Source: Adenanthera pavonina (taxonomy: Eukaryota > Streptophyta > Magnoliopsida > Fabales > Fabaceae). Taken from it: a stretch of 64,000 bases of DNA. Made by a program: the position numbers and the translations under genes. Within the stretch, counting starts at the first letter, position 1, and each line of letters begins with the position of its first letter. The notes beneath the pieces are model-generated. The model worked only from the letters and a program-made list of their open reading frames with translations, did no database searches and was not told the DNA's origin. Positions 22,701-36,786 of the stretch are shown in pieces. The DNA is taken from contig JAIVEN010000028.1 of assembly GCA_026686845.1 (NCBI GenBank), positions 2,123,001-2,187,000 of the forward strand, read 5' to 3'.

Positions 22701-23633
22701 TCACAGAGTGCCATTGGAAATTGGTGCTCCTCTCTTGATGTTATCCATGTTGGTAGTTTCATAGACAGGTAGACCACTTGAACAGTAACCCAAGTCATAG
22801 TTTTGCAACTCAAACAGATCAGAGCTTGAATCACTCTCTGCACCATCATCATCATCCACCTCAATATTGAACTTTCTGAACTCCTTCTCAGACAACCCAT
22901 TACCCCAGTTCCTATGTTTTTCCAGTACCTCATTACTATATTTGAAATTCTCGTTCTTCTTCTTATGATCATCCCACAACTCATTATGTAAAGGAAACGA
23001 CTTTACATGATCAATATTATCATACTTTGAGAGGGTTCTGAATTCCTTACAGCTCTTTGTAGGGGTGTGTATATGAGGAGGTGTTCTAAACCCTACTGAA
23101 CTGAGGGATGAATACAAGGACTTTGAATCTGAAGTAGTAGTAGTGCTGCTTGAGCTTCTGAAATGGCTTATGCTGCTTCTCCTTCTTCTCCTTCCTCCTG
23201 GGCTCTGATCATCCTGATCATCCTTCATAGACTGTTTGCTGGACTTTGATTTCTTCTTCTTAGATGCAGATTGGCTGAAGAGAGAGTTCAAGAAGCTGGC
23301 AAGCCTTCCTCCTGGAGAGCTAGGCTGCTTGTGTTTCTTCTCTTTCGTGATTTGCTTCTCCGCTGCTACTCCATGAAACTGCTGGGGAAACAAGTTTCTC
23401 ATGGGCATGTCTAAGCTGATCCTTCCTCTGTGTCCATGCCTTTCATCTTCTCTCACGATCTTCTGAGTAACACCAGAGTCATTGTTATTATAGCCAACCG
23501 CTTCATTGTACCCTGAGAAATACCTTGCAGCCTCAAACACATCAAGCTCACCAGAGTCATTTCTGCGGTGGAAGGACTTCACCTTGTGATTCTTTTCTGA
23601 GTCTATGAGCCCTGCCATGGACATGGTGATCAA
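22701..23633 (-). CDS. BIG GRAIN 1-like protein
   Basis: An intronless 310-aa frame with the layout of the plant BIG GRAIN 1-like family, membrane-associated proteins linked to auxin response and organ size. It has an N-terminal ELDVFEAARYFSGYNE block (residues 29-44) and a central PGGRLASFLNSLFSQSASKK block (108-127) followed by Lys/Ser- and Arg-rich runs. Then comes a Ser/Thr tract (155-168), an acidic DDDDGAESDSSSDLFEL region (260-276) and a C-terminal SGLPVYETT (286-294). There is no obvious catalytic or DNA-binding domain; the basic and Ser-rich centre looks disordered. The first ATG is used, but the Met at residue 4 or 6 could equally start it. Its position between the SPL6-like and MADS genes agrees with the Arabidopsis neighbourhood. 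The subfamily (BG1-like E type) is a guess. Confidence 0.75.
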   Translation of the reverse strand: MITMSMAGLIDSEKNHKVKSFHRRNDSGELDVFEAARYFSGYNEAVGYNNNDSGVTQKIVREDERHGHRGRISLDMPMRNLFPQQFHGVAAEKQITKEKKHKQPSSPGGRLASFLNSLFSQSASKKKKSKSSKQSMKDDQDDQSPGGRRRRRSSISHFRSSSSTTTTSDSKSLYSSLSSVGFRTPPHIHTPTKSCKEFRTLSKYDNIDHVKSFPLHNELWDDHKKKNENFKYSNEVLEKHRNWGNGLSEKEFRKFNIEVDDDDGAESDSSSDLFELQNYDLGYCSSGLPVYETTNMDNIKRGAPISNGTL

Positions 23634-26600
23634 AGCAGAAGCAGCCTCTGGTATCTGGGAGTTTTGAAGGTATGTCTATGAGGAAAGAAGTAGGGATAAC
23701 AATATTAAACCAGAGGGGGCTTTTAAGGATGCAAAGTTATGAAAGGGCTTTGAAATGATTGAGAATAGTGGGAAGATCAGTTTAGGATATCTAATTAATT
23801 AACTTTGGCCATAATTTTATATGACGATGAAGGACTGTTTTTTAATGGAGGTTTGTGGGTGAGACCCCACATGACGTGAAATTGTGTTTTAGAAATTGAG
23901 CGAAGGGAGTGGAGTAAAAAAGAAAGAATACCTTTTTAATCCCTCTGATACAGTGAATACCAGAGTTTTTGTTGGGGATTGTGGGGGACAAACAGCTGTG
24001 TTTCCTTGGATTCTATATGCTTCCACCAATTAGAAGAGGAGTTGGGCTTTAAGTGGTTATTGGCTATGGACATGTACTACCATCTGACCTTTACATGTAC
24101 TATATACATATTTGTGTGTTTGTCTCTGTGTGTAGGTGAGAGCAAAAAATAATTATTTTTAAAATATGAATTAACTATCAAAATTAATATAAAATAATTA
24201 GTTCCTTATTTTCCTCCTCTCACCTTATGAAGCAAGACTTCTCTAAAGCATCAAAGCTTAAAATAGTAACTTGTCACCAAAAAAATAAAAAAGCAGTATA
24301 AGAGTAAGAGAAAATTTTTGTTACTAAAAGCTTTTTAGGCTAGTTGAGGGAAGTTTTGTGATCTTTTCAATTTTGAACGGAAAAATGACAGTCATTTTGA
24401 GTAAATTCTGATCATTTAGTAATCTAAACTTGGCACTTGGGAAAATCCCAGGATCAAGAGAAGGCCTAGTGTGGGGCTCTATCCCTATCTGATGTTATTC
24501 TCAAATCACATAGCCTCATTTCATGTGTGCTCGATCCGTGAGTTATTGTGCACTCTTTCAAGGGTGGCTGTTTCTAGGTAAACCTCCTTTATCTTTAATA
24601 AAAAAAAAATTTAAATCATTTAGATTGTCTGAATAATGATGATTTATTTAAAATGAATTATATTTTTTCTTTCAATGAAAACAATCAAGACTTAAAGTTT
24701 AGTTAGACTACTGCAGCACATTGAGCCTTAGTAGTGCACACACAGCTTTAGAATTAGAATTACCCATCTAACTCTTGAATTCTTTGGTTTACTATAGAGA
24801 GAGAGAGAGAGAGAGAGATCCCACCAATATTTGTAGGGCTTGGAAGTCACTCTTGAACAAATTGAAAGTATATTGTTTGGCAAGTAAGTACTTTTTGACT
24901 AGGATAGATTTAGTATGGCCCATTAATATCTCACTGCCTCCTCTTTTGGTAGTTTCTGTAATTAATACTCTTTCATCATACTAACCCTCATAGTGGGGCA
25001 ATATATCAATTTCCAACCACTTGCAAGTTTATATTGGGAATCCATAATAATAACAACTGAGATAGCCAAATGTCTTGGGGTTTTTCTCCCTAAAAAAATT
25101 TTCTCAAGAAACTTCATAAGTATCATCATATCATACAGAAGTGATGATACTTATCATGAAGTCCCACCAAAGGGGAAAAGAAATTATGGTGGAGTGAACC
25201 TTTTCCTCCGCAAAGAGCTTAAAGAAGAACTAAACATGCGAACTTAGTATTCACAACTTTATTTATCTCTTTAGGTATTGGTGTTAGCCAATGTATGTAT
25301 CACTTGGTCCCTTTAAACAGAATATGACAATACCATCTCCGATTGTCGGAGCAGTGAATCGCAACATGAGGTGTGTGGGCCCAAACACACGTGTCCTGCT
25401 TTATGACGTCCCTTTATGTCACATATCACCTTCCAAGAAGGATTTATTCAACTGATAGATAGGATTAAGTTAATTAATTAGTTTACAACAACAATAATAT
25501 TAGTTTTATTCTACTAAATTGGGAGTTAATTAATTAGTAAAAGATTTTCGACAAGCCTAAGAACTAGAGCAACCTACTATTGAAATCATGTATCAATTGG
25601 ATGACTCTTAGGATCAAATTGTAACAATGCCACTAGTTTTGAACAGGAATTTTGATGGTGATATTTATGAATATATCTTATTAGTCGGATATTTGCCTCT
25701 AGATATGCATACCCTTTTTTGATTCTTTATTAACTAGGCATCATTCCAGTGCATTTTATAGAGTTTGAAGAATAAATAGTATTATTTATTACTTGTAAAT
25801 AATGTGGCTTATTATAGATTATATTGAATATATTAAATATTGATAAGCACCTATCAATTATAATATGTTATATATGTCTAAGAATTCGAACGCCCTCCTA
25901 TTAAAGTGCAGGGATATTCATATTCTTGTATGTTATTAATGTTATAGCATTTATAGTCTATTTCATAAAAATTTCAAATTAAATAAATAAGATTCATTAA
26001 CTAATAAAATAATATTAAATAGTATAACTGAGTTTATTTTATTTTATTATCACATATGAGCCTATAATTTATTATCTACTATAACCCTAGTACATAAACA
26101 AAACTATTGTGTGAGTTTTATTTTATTAAATAATATTAATGTATAGATAACATAATATACCAGAATGCATGTGAAAATTCCTTGTCGTGTGATATATCAA
26201 CTAGTTGACTCAATTTGCAACATCCAATTGTATTGATACAATGAGTTTTCAATGCGAATTTTGATAGTGATCTCTTATTGATAGGTATTCATCTAGGACA
26301 ACATATGTGTGCCCCTACATGTTCATTAATGTCATAAATCACCTTTCCACTCAGAACTTGACTCAATTGATATTATCCAGCTTACTTGTGTTAAATATCC
26401 TTGGATCCTGCTAATGACTTCCTTTTAGTAAATACTCGTAAATTGGATCCTCTTCATTCATATATATATTCTTAAATTCAGAGAGTGATACAAGAAATTA
26501 AATATGTTTGTGTATAGAATCTATTTTTTAAAGCACTAAGAATATTCCCAACTAATGGCCGAAGACTAATCTCCTTGAGGTGTAGAGATCATCAAAGTTG

Positions 26601-27430
26601 ATTTTATCTTTTCTAATAAAGCCTTTTCCATATACATGGTTAAGGATCAAATCCAAAACAACTTATTTAAGAGATCCATTTATCTACCAACTATATCATG
26701 ACTTTATGGGTTAGAATCTACTTTTCATAATTGCATTCATTCATTATCTTCCCCCCCCCCCCCCTATTTCTCTCTGAATGCACTATTTACCTTCATTTTT
26801 GTGAATATAGAAAATCTGGACTGCAATTATACTTTGTCGTGCCTTAAAATTGAAACAGTCTCCTGTCGAAGTTATACGTCAAGTTATTGTCATGTAATTG
26901 GCTTAATTCACCAAATCAAAACTACATCGTTAAACCAAGTTTTCAATGCGAATTTAATTTGTTGATAATCTCTCATGACAAGTCATTTATGAGTTGCCAA
27001 CAGTGATGTGTATAAGATTTGAAGTTAGCTCAAGGCAGTTGGGAAGATGAACATGACAGTTGCATTAAGATCACCTAGTCAATTCCTTTCCTCCTTCATC
27101 AACATGGGAATCTAATTGCACAGATACCACAATGAGCTTACCGACAAAAGCCACTGTTTCTAATTGACAATACACAGTTTACTTCCAACCTAAATCTTCT
27201 TTAACCGTGCAGTGGGTGCAATTAGAGAAATAAAGACAATGGTGAATCTCATTTAATAAATAGCACCTTATCTCCAGTTACAGATATACTGCACAATTAA
27301 AAAGAATCAGAATCATTACTTGGTCTCTCTTTTATTTTCTTCTGCATTCAAAAGTTTAGATAAGTTGGATTTCAGAGGTTTATTAGAGTTATAATGGGTC
27401 TTATAGCTAAAAAAGTAATTACAAATTACC
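23634..27430. other. BG1-like promoter side and intergenic spacer
   Basis: The first several hundred bases should hold the minus-strand promoter and 5' UTR of the BG1-like gene. No clear TATA box was chosen. A (GA)n microsatellite lies at about 24796-24818 and a C-run at about 26752-26763. No coding region recognised. Confidence 0.5.
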
Positions 27431-27510
27431 CATAATGAAGTCCTCATATTAGTAGCATGATTTGAATTTACATTTTTATAGGATATGAATTGCATTTTTA
27501 CTACTTGGAT
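27431..27510 (-). repeat. Decayed tRNA-derived SINE relic
   Basis: Minus-strand similarity, in order, to the better-preserved copy at 57640-57755: CCAAGTAGT-, GATTTGAAT- and TCCTCATATTAG-like blocks correspond to box A, box B and the region after it. Strongly diverged. Confidence 0.35.
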
Positions 27511-30500
27511 CAATTTTCATTGATACTTGGTTTCTTTTATCTATCATTACTGATTCTTTTATTTTTTCCTTTCTTTCCGAGTAAAAACTATATACAATTA
27601 TTTTGTAAGATATGCAAAATCAAGATAAGATGTTCCGGTGGTCCTTGCTTACCTACCACTAGTTTGGAAGCCGAAAAAGCACATTCCAATTTGGTAGCCA
27701 CTTCCCATTATGAGATCTCAAGCTAAGGCCTATCACAGATTCATGGTTCTGATTTTTTAACACACAAGACCAGACCTTGACATATCATAGTGTTCTATGG
27801 GCTCCACTGTTCCTCTTGGATCTGTCATTCAGAAAAACAAATCTTGCTATCTTGCCTGAGTTTAACTTATTGTGATCGAAATTGAAGTCTTATTGTGATC
27901 GAAATTGTATTGGATATAAAGGTACAATTCATATCCATGAGTTTAGATCTTGCTATTAATATGAGAATCTTATTAGTGGATAATTTGTAAGTATCTTTAT
28001 AAATAACTTTTGAATAGTAAAACTTGCTTTAACCAAACTCTTAAAACTCCACTCATCTAAACTTTCATTTTGCACGAAAGACACTGTATTAGATATTGCG
28101 ATTATTGTCGTCTTGCTTGCATTGTAAGTATCTCTATAAATAACTTTTAAATAGTAAAACTTGCTTTAATCAAACCCTTAGAACCTACTCACCCAAACTT
28201 TTATTTTGCACAAAAGACACTGTATTAGATATTGCAATTGTTGTCGTCTTGCTTGCATCAATTACGTATGGTTATTATCATTGTTACAAGTAGCCAAATC
28301 ATCATAAAATTTCTGGGTAAAGGCTGTTATAGTACGGAGATATGGTTACTCCATTATTGACAAAGCTTCAAGCTTGGCCACATATTACAGAAATGAAACA
28401 TCAGTTCAACTAACCTATTTTTTTATATCTTCTTCTTATCTGATTGCCATGAAGGGACGTATTGAGAGATTCTAATAGGTAGATTTTCATCCACTAAAAA
28501 AATTAAGTGAATAGTAAATGTGCAAAAGATTAATCTTGTAAAAAATATATATATATATATTTGAACAAATGAATAGAAAAAATGAGTGTAAAAGAAGTGA
28601 ATTTTATATGCAATCAAATTTTGTTTGTCATTTTTGTAAAATATATGATTGTAAGAAATATAATTGAATTCTTTTCGAGTTTATTCATTCGTTTAATTGA
28701 ATTATTCTTTTTTTTCACTATTCAATTTGGCATCATGTCCATTTTCTACTTTTTAATTTGCACATTATGTATTCTACATTATTGCTAGAAACTTCTAATC
28801 TAGCATTCTTACAATAAGCATAATTGACAATTTAGGATGCTTTCATCACAAAATAAAATTAGGAGATAAAATTGAAATGATGAATAAACTTCAAAGCACT
28901 CAAAAATAATTGTAAATTTGTGATCGAAATTTTGCACACCTGTTGCAAATTTTACAAAGCCCTAATTTGCAATGGATCAATCCCTTGTAAAGCCATTTTA
29001 TAACAGACATTTTCCTAATTCTGTCGTAAATTTCATGCATTTTAGTTAGATTAAACTTCAATTCGACCAATCACTTATAAACTAAATTTACATGAAAACA
29101 TATATGAACCTACATGGAATGAAAAACAAGAACTCAAATCGACAACGGCCATAAGTATTTGGCGACAGATGAATCAATCTGAGTAATATTAGTGGTGCAC
29201 CACTTGTCTTTTCGCATCTGGCCACATTAAGTCATTAACTAATAATATCTTTCCTCCGACAACTTCATCTTTCATTCTGAGTCTCTACATTCATACAAAT
29301 AAATGACATATATAGTAATATTTGGAGAGAAATAATTAATGAATATAAAAACTAAATGTAAATCTCATACATAATCACATTGTTTATGTCGAATAATATG
29401 CAGGGCTGCAAATAGCAAGTGATACTGTTCACGGCCTCTGAATAGCATATTTTGTAATATATATATAGAGAGAGAGAAATAAATATTTATTGATGTTCAT
29501 CTTTATCATGAACAGAAAAATGACTTGATAATTTTGGCAGATTGATGCATTGTATTGTAGCTTTCTTTTGATAAGCACCAAGCATTGTTAAAGGTGTGTT
29601 TCATGGTGATGGTTGCTCCAAGAGTCCCATCTTCTTGTGCTGTGCTATGGAAAACGTTGAAGTTTTCCTCAAAACGACATTAAATCATCATTGAGAATGT
29701 AGCGAGGAGTTGTGGGTTTTTGATGGAATTGAGATTTATATGTAGGCTTAAAAAGGAGCCCTAGATTAAAGGTTATCAAGGCTATGTTTGACCCAACCCC
29801 TCATGTTAATCTTCTAGGCCCATCAAGGTCTACAATTCCAATTACATCACTTCATTTTGTGACCCTACTTCACACAACTTTGCCCTCACATAAAGGGACA
29901 ATGTGGCCGATAAAAGCCGATTCAGTTGGCAAGGATCAAATTTTAAAATCATATAAGAATGTAGATTTGAATCTCATTGTTTAACTAATTTAGGTTACCG
30001 GGAGTAACATGGGCTTTCATTTATTAAGAAAATAGTTAGGGATTTGATTATCAATATTTGAATATGAAACAAATCTAGTTGGATGGAGTTTAACTTTTGC
30101 CCTCAATATACTAAGGAAATCTAGTTTTGTCAGTGAAAGGTACTTCTAGTTTAAGATCAAAATAAAATCTTGTTGTTTATGTGAGAAAAAATAGTAATCA
30201 TTGTCCAAAATCAAACCAACCTAAACTTTGATATGTTCAAAAGTAAAAGGAATAAACTTTAAAGTACTCATGATTTTTCACTTCTGGAGTTCTGGTGGTG
30301 TTGATCTTTATATGTTTCTGTTTATCTCTCTACTATAATGTCTGCCTCCTATATAAGAGAATGTTTCTCTCCCTTCATTTTTATTTCTATTTTTTATTTT
30401 ATTATATATATTATTAAATGGAGCGGGATTACATATATTATATATAACGTGGCAATACTAGATTCATATATAGTGCTCTTTGACTAGAAATCTCTTAAGA

Positions 30501-31783
30501 AAGGGCAAACCCTTATTAGTCCCCAAAAAGCAAAACAAGAAAGGGCATCCCATCACCAGTTATACTTCATTATATGCAACTTATGTGTGCATCTTATCCA
30601 CTATCGCCTTCATGTCTCCTTCCTCTTCTTCTATGTGGTACTTCTCTCTTCATTCATTAATAAATAAATATTTTTCTTTATCTTTTTTTTTAGATAATTA
30701 AAAAACCCAAAAACAAAATACATGAGCAATTGATTTATGCGATACAATTAAAAAGAAATAAAGACAACATAGAAGATGAGTTAAAGAAGGAGAATATATA
30801 AACATCACATAAAGTGTCGCTTGTTTATATTTTCTATGACTATGTGACTATAAATAATTTAATTTAATTACCTCATAAATCTAATCCATTGAATTTTGAA
30901 ATATTTAAACTAGAATATAAGTAAATGCATTAGAGATGCTCTTAATCCTGCATTAAGAAAATGTTTTCGTTTTGGTAAAACAATGAGATATACTTGTATA
31001 GAGAGCTTACTTGATAAATTACATTCACAACTAAATTTATCTCAGAAAAGTAGGTGACTTTATCAAATTGAAACTATATTTTTTTATCATTAGATTATTA
31101 CTTTTTTTTTTGGGTGAAGTTGACTCCCAAATGATGTAGTTTTTAACATTGTCTTCCTAAAATTAATCTTAAAAAAATATTTGAAATATTTTACCAAAAA
31201 AAAATATTTGAAAGATAAACAATTTGTGTGTGCATTCTCGTATGTATGAAAAAAAATGCTTCTGACTCAATTGACATTCCTGTGTGTTCAGTTCTATCTT
31301 TCTTTTACCGTCATCCCACTTTTTTTTTTTGGGGGGGGGGTGGGTGTGTTGGGGATGTGTAAATTCAAAATATTGTTTAATTATTGGACTGGCTATTTTT
31401 TCTTTCTCGAATAAAATAATAGAATGCAACTCTATCAATGCTGAATTGGAAAGCCAGAATGGGCTTATTTTGGGCCTCTAAAGTGCTCTTTGGGTTCTCC
31501 TGGATTGCAATGATATGGGCCTTAGTTAAGAACCTTTTGGGCCTGGTTGAGCCATTGCTGCGAGAGAACAAATGCTTTGGAACCACATTGATCAAACGTT
31601 TGTATTTTTTATTGAAAAAAATGCTTTGGAATCACTGACACCCCAACGAAACTAGAACTTGAAACCGATAATCTAATTCTGCACTATTATGGGCAAAAAA
31701 AAAAGAAAGAACTATATATATATATATATATATATGTTTTTGTGTTTGTGTAAGTACATAATATAAATATTAAATAAAAGAAA
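27511..31783. other. Intergenic spacer with local repeats
   Basis: AT-rich sequence holding a 137-bp tandem duplication (27985-28258), a possible SINE relic on the plus strand around 29925-30045, AT/GA dinucleotide runs (about 29455-29475) and a T-run next to a G10 run (about 31320-31340). No gene recognised. Confidence 0.5.
27985..28258 (+). repeat. Two-copy 137-bp tandem repeat
   Basis: Units start with TTGTAAGTAT at 27985 and 28122 and stay in register through AGACACTGTATTAGATATTG and GTCGTCTTGCTTGCAT. Divergence is about one base in ten. Confidence 0.9.
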
Positions 31784-31785
31784 TA

Positions 31786-33205
31786 CTCCCTTAATTTCGT
31801 TTTATCGGTTACATTTTAAGAGAATTTTTATTTTTTTATTTATTATTTATTTTAAAATTCTAAAATAATAATAATTACTATTTTTTTTTACTTATATCCT
31901 TATTTATTATTTTAAAAGTTAAAAATAATATTGATTATATATTTATTTATTTATTAATGTAAAAATAATTAATAAATTTTAAAAAACTCTATCATGTTAT
32001 TATATTTCTTAATATATGTGATAAATATATTAATTGTATTAAAAAGGATATTGTCAGAATGTTTGGAAGCAGAATGACATGACTCGGTGTATAAAAAAAA
32101 AAAAAAGAATGACATGACTCGGAATGCCAAAGGAATGAGCCCCCTTCTCCATGGTGTCAAAAGGCCAACCTCTTTGTTGCCACTTGACAGACACTAATCA
32201 TTCTTGTACTAATACCATATGATTAAAATATCTTAATATTAATATATAATGTTAAATTACTTGGGTTCCACCTATCATTATCATTATTTACATTAATTAA
32301 GGATAAAAAGGTATAAAAATAACTAATGTCTGGTTAAAGTTTAAAGTGATAATTTTTTTAACATGAAATAAAAAACAACAAAGTGAATTATATTCATATA
32401 TTGATGCCCCATCACTCTTTTTTAATCATGAAAATTTAATTCATTATTATATTAATTAAAATGAATGAGAAATAAAAGTAAAAGCGTTATAAAATTTTTT
32501 TTTGTGGAAACTTTTTAGAGGGTAATTAAGAGGGAGAGAGGGAGAAAAGAAGGAGCAGAGTGGAGAACAGAGGAAGAGACAGACCAAAAGAAAAGGAAGC
32601 AGAGATCAGATGCGATGGGGGTGTCAGTCAGAGATGGGTATCAGCCAATCATATGTCGACAACGCATTGTACCCTTCTCTTCTTTCGCTACCTTTTACAC
32701 CTTTTTTCTTTTTTATCAATCTGACGCTTTAAATCATATTTGTCTCCTTATCATCTCTTTCTTCTTGCTCATCCATCCCTAATCATAATTATATATACAC
32801 CTGCATCTTTTTTAACATTTTTCTTTTTTAAATTTAACAATCCCTCTTCGCGTCACGTTCAAACTCAAACATTCAAAAAGAAACACGAAAACTAAAAAAA
32901 AATTTTGAATGAACTGTGGGGTGAGTGTACATTATTTTTATAATATATATAAATTTATACTTTCTTTATTTACAACAACTAATAAAATGATTAAATGCTC
33001 TAAATTATAGTAAAATTTAATGATATTTCATTAAAATATTTTTTACTTAAATATTCTAAAAAATTACTTGTATTTCACTTACCACTTTTTTAATGAAAGA
33101 TAAAATAATAAAAAATAATTAATATTTCATTAGTAATATAAAATATTGATCAAATTGAAACATTGAGAATTTTCTAAAATAATAATCAACATGGAATGGA
33201 GAGAG
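31786..33205. mobile_element. Candidate Stowaway/mariner-like element
   Basis: The left end reads CTCCCTTAATTTCGTTTT. The right end, read inward, is CTCTCCATTCCATGTT. Both are bordered by TA, as in Stowaway elements, with about 14 of 20 positions shared. At 1.4 kb it is long for a MITE and has no transposase frame, so the two ends could also belong to separate fragments. A purine-rich patch (about 32510-32615) lies inside. Confidence 0.4.
32071..32122 (+). mobile_element. Minute retroinsertion with 17-bp target duplication
   Basis: The direct repeat AGAATGACATGACTCGG occurs at 32071-32087 and 32106-32122 and encloses only TGTAT plus about 13 A. This is the pattern of an extremely 5'-truncated, poly(A)-tailed retrotransposition event. 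Confidence 0.7.
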
Positions 33206-33207
33206 TA

Positions 33208-36200
33208 TATGTTTCGAAAATTAATTAGACATATTATTCTATGTATTGAATGGAATCGTTGTATTGTCATAACTTATAATGTACACATACGATATGAGTT
33301 TCATATACTAATCGGTACATTGATATGATTAAATTTAAAAATATAAGATAAGATACTTTTAAGATACATATGTACAAAATCTAAAATAATTCATAAAATA
33401 TAAGAAATATAATTACAATAAAAAAATGCAAACTAAGAACACACATATAATCTTTTAATAATATTGAATATTAAAAGTATGATACGAAACTAAAAATAAC
33501 TAAGAAAGAAATCAATGACGAAGTAATGACGTTAAATCTTATGGAAATACTTGGAGTAAAAGTAGATAAAAGATAAAAGAAATCTATTTAGATTTTAGAT
33601 AAAAATATATTTTTATAATAAAAAAAATATAATATAATATTTTTTGAGTAGTTTTTATGATAAGAAAATCTATTCCTAATTTTTTTAATTGATAAATAAA
33701 TAAAATATTTATTTTAATTTATAAAAAAAAGCCATGGAGTATAAATATCAATTTGTATCAACTCAAATTTAATATGTATCAGATCCATATGGAAAATTAA
33801 TTTTTTATTTTTAATAAAAATAATAAATTAGATACCTTGTAAATACATATAAAAAAATATCTGCATATACCAATACGGGAGAAGTATATGATACGAAGAC
33901 ATCAATTAATTTGAAATATTGGCGCATCATTGGTCATGACTCATGAAGATGGTGCATTATAAAGCCTCATCTCCCTCTCCCTCTATGTGTGTGTATATAT
34001 ATATTGATATATTATTTTTTAGATGAACACCAAATGAGAAAAAACACTTTATGCAGGTGGCATCGAGTGGATATATTAATATATTGATTGATTAAATTAT
34101 TTCTTGTAAAATTAAACTAATTAAGTTCGATAATTATTTTAAAAAATTATCCTTACTTTTCATCATAAAATTAATTTTTATTTAACATTTTTTTTTGAAA
34201 ATAAATTTATTTAATAATTTATTATTATATGAATAAAGTCATTGTTTAATTTATTTAACAGAAAAATTAACGCACACAGACACATGAAGAACATTAATAT
34301 AATTGATTTTATTTCTTATGATATTATTCATAATTATATATAAAAGAGACACAGAGTATAATAAATTTAATGATGCAAATTCATACAACATTAATGCTTA
34401 ACATCTCATTTTGACAAGTTCTTTCATTTTGGTTCCTCCCCAACTAATTGAGTATGACATATTTCAAAATCAAGCAGTTGCATGACATAATAAAAGTTGC
34501 AGTACTATCCATGAAATTTGAAAAAAAATGTAAATTTTTGAAATGTTTTAATTTTCATTGTGTTTCAGAAACCTTGGTTTGATATCTTATAACTACAAAA
34601 CATCCAAAACCTTTACACATTTACACTTTGTTTGAAGTTGAAAAATGATTCATGTTTAATTATATGAGAATTTATTTAAAAAGTTCATTGAAATGGGGTC
34701 ATATATTTGTTGACCAGACCAATAGCTTTTAGGGCATCTTTGGTGTTAGGGAAAAAGAACAAAAGCGAAGAGAGAACAAATATTATATAATATTTTTTAT
34801 ATTTATATTATTTTTAATATATTTATATCTTTTATTACTTTAAACAACAGATACAAGTATTATTCATATTTATTTTTTATTTTATACTTATAGAAAACAA
34901 ATTTCTCATGTGGAAAGAGTGTGAAGGGATATAGTAAAAGTCCAAGGAACTCCGCTCATATAACAAAAAACTAGGAAACAAATTTATTTTCAATATATAA
35001 AAATGATAGATATAATAATTGTTTTTTATAACTATTTGGTATTCAATACCATAGAATTGAGTCCAAAATAGAGTATTGTAAAATATTTTAGATTCCAAGG
35101 GAAGTAGCATGGGGCTCCAAATGGGAAAAGATCATTCAGCATGATTTTTTGATTCACAAGATTTAAATTCAAGATATTGATTAAATCCTTTCAACTTGAT
35201 CCAAATGCTATTAGTCCAAATTTAATTATTTGGTATTTTGGTACTTCTGGATCATGTATATTCAAGCATTGCTGAGTTCAATTGGGGGTAGATTTCCTAA
35301 TGTGAATTTTTTTCCACCCTCAATGTTCAAATCCTCAATCTTGCTTAAAAAGAATTAAATCTCACAACTACTGTTGGTTATATTTTGGTTATTATGACTA
35401 AATTTTTTTTTTGTTTTTGTTACTTTTTTATTACTAACACGAGTGCCAAGTTTTCATTCATAAATAACTTATTGAATTTTATTTTTTATATGAAATGATC
35501 AATAAATCTATATCTTGTTAGAAAATAAATAAAATAGAGTGGTGGTGGAAGCACTTGCACTTAATGGTTGTTTGACATAGTGAGGTAAAGAAGAGTGCTT
35601 TCTTATCTTATTTGCATGACAAGACCTTCTTTGCCTGTTGTAGCATGGCAACTAACAACATGATACATCAAAACTATCATCTCACAAGAATTCTATTTGG
35701 AAAAGAAAAAGTTGAGAATGAAATACATTTGAGAGGAAGTTGTTGATGATGATGACGAAAAAGCCATATTGTGAGGGCAAAAGCTAAAGAAAATGCCAAA
35801 AGTTTTTGAAAGTGAATGCCCAATAAGTTGCCTAAATTCATGGGCTCTATACAGTCCACACAATTCCCATTTAACTCCCAACTCTCCTTTTTCATTGCAA
35901 TTTGTGAAATTGTTGGTTTGAAAATAAGTTTTGGGCAAAGAAAAAGTGATTATGCCTATATGCTTATTCCTTGTCTTCAACCTTTCATCATTCAGACAAG
36001 GAAACACAGTGCCATAATTTGTTTAATTTTTCAGTACCAAAAGCATTTAGATTAGATTATCACCATATGGTGTGATTTAATAGAAATCATACAATTTAAT
36101 TTAATGCGTTTATCATTCAATGACATTTGTCTTGTTATGGGAGCCTTATAAGGAGGACACAAACCTTAGAACATAAGAATATGAAATATCATTGTTAGGA

Positions 36201-36786
36201 AATCACTATGCAAAACGTGGGTTTGGCTTAAACACATAATGGAAAAAGCAAGGTGATGGCTGCGCTGACTCAAACATGGACTAAGGGCTAGATTTGCTTT
36301 GTTTCAAATATGGGTTTAGGGAACCGAAAGAAGCAAATTGATGGTTGCATTAGATTACCTCACAGTGGATTTGGATATTGCAAAAGCAAAACCAAACACA
36401 TGCTTAGTATGCCATTCAAACCAACAAAACCATTTTCCTATGTTAAGTACACATTGACAACTAAAAACAACTCTTATTAAATACTTGTTGGGAGAGTTTT
36501 ATTGCTTTTAGGATTCTATGTATTTGACTTGATCCAAATTAGTTGAAATCCAATAAGACTTTAAGATACGAGTTAGTTTGATACCAATAATTTCTTTATT
36601 CTTTCTTTGTCATACTCTCTACCAACAAGGAATGCCTTGAGTATAAGGACTTTCTTATTATGAAACCTGAACTCTGCCATTTGAGGCCTATCGTCCAAAT
36701 GAGGAAGAATCATTCTAGCAATTATAATAGTAACAAAGCATCAATTCAAAATGAAACTCGCAATGCAAACTGTCGCGGACCTAATG
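33208..36786. other. AT-rich intergenic spacer
   Basis: Very AT-rich, with many short A and T runs. A possible hAT-type remnant may exist around 36211-36410 (GTGGGTTTGGCTT versus CAAAACCAAACACA in inverted order). No coding region recognised. Confidence 0.5.

Noticed and set aside
26752..26763. C-run (and the G-run at about 31331-31340) as functional G-quadruplex sites
   Set aside because: Single uninterrupted homopolymers, prone to sequencing or assembly error; no spaced G-tracts are present.
28830..29045. Possible CACTA subterminal sequence (repeated TTTGCAA / GTAAATTT motifs)
   Set aside because: No CACTA-type ends or target duplications were found nearby; the motifs are short and AT-rich.
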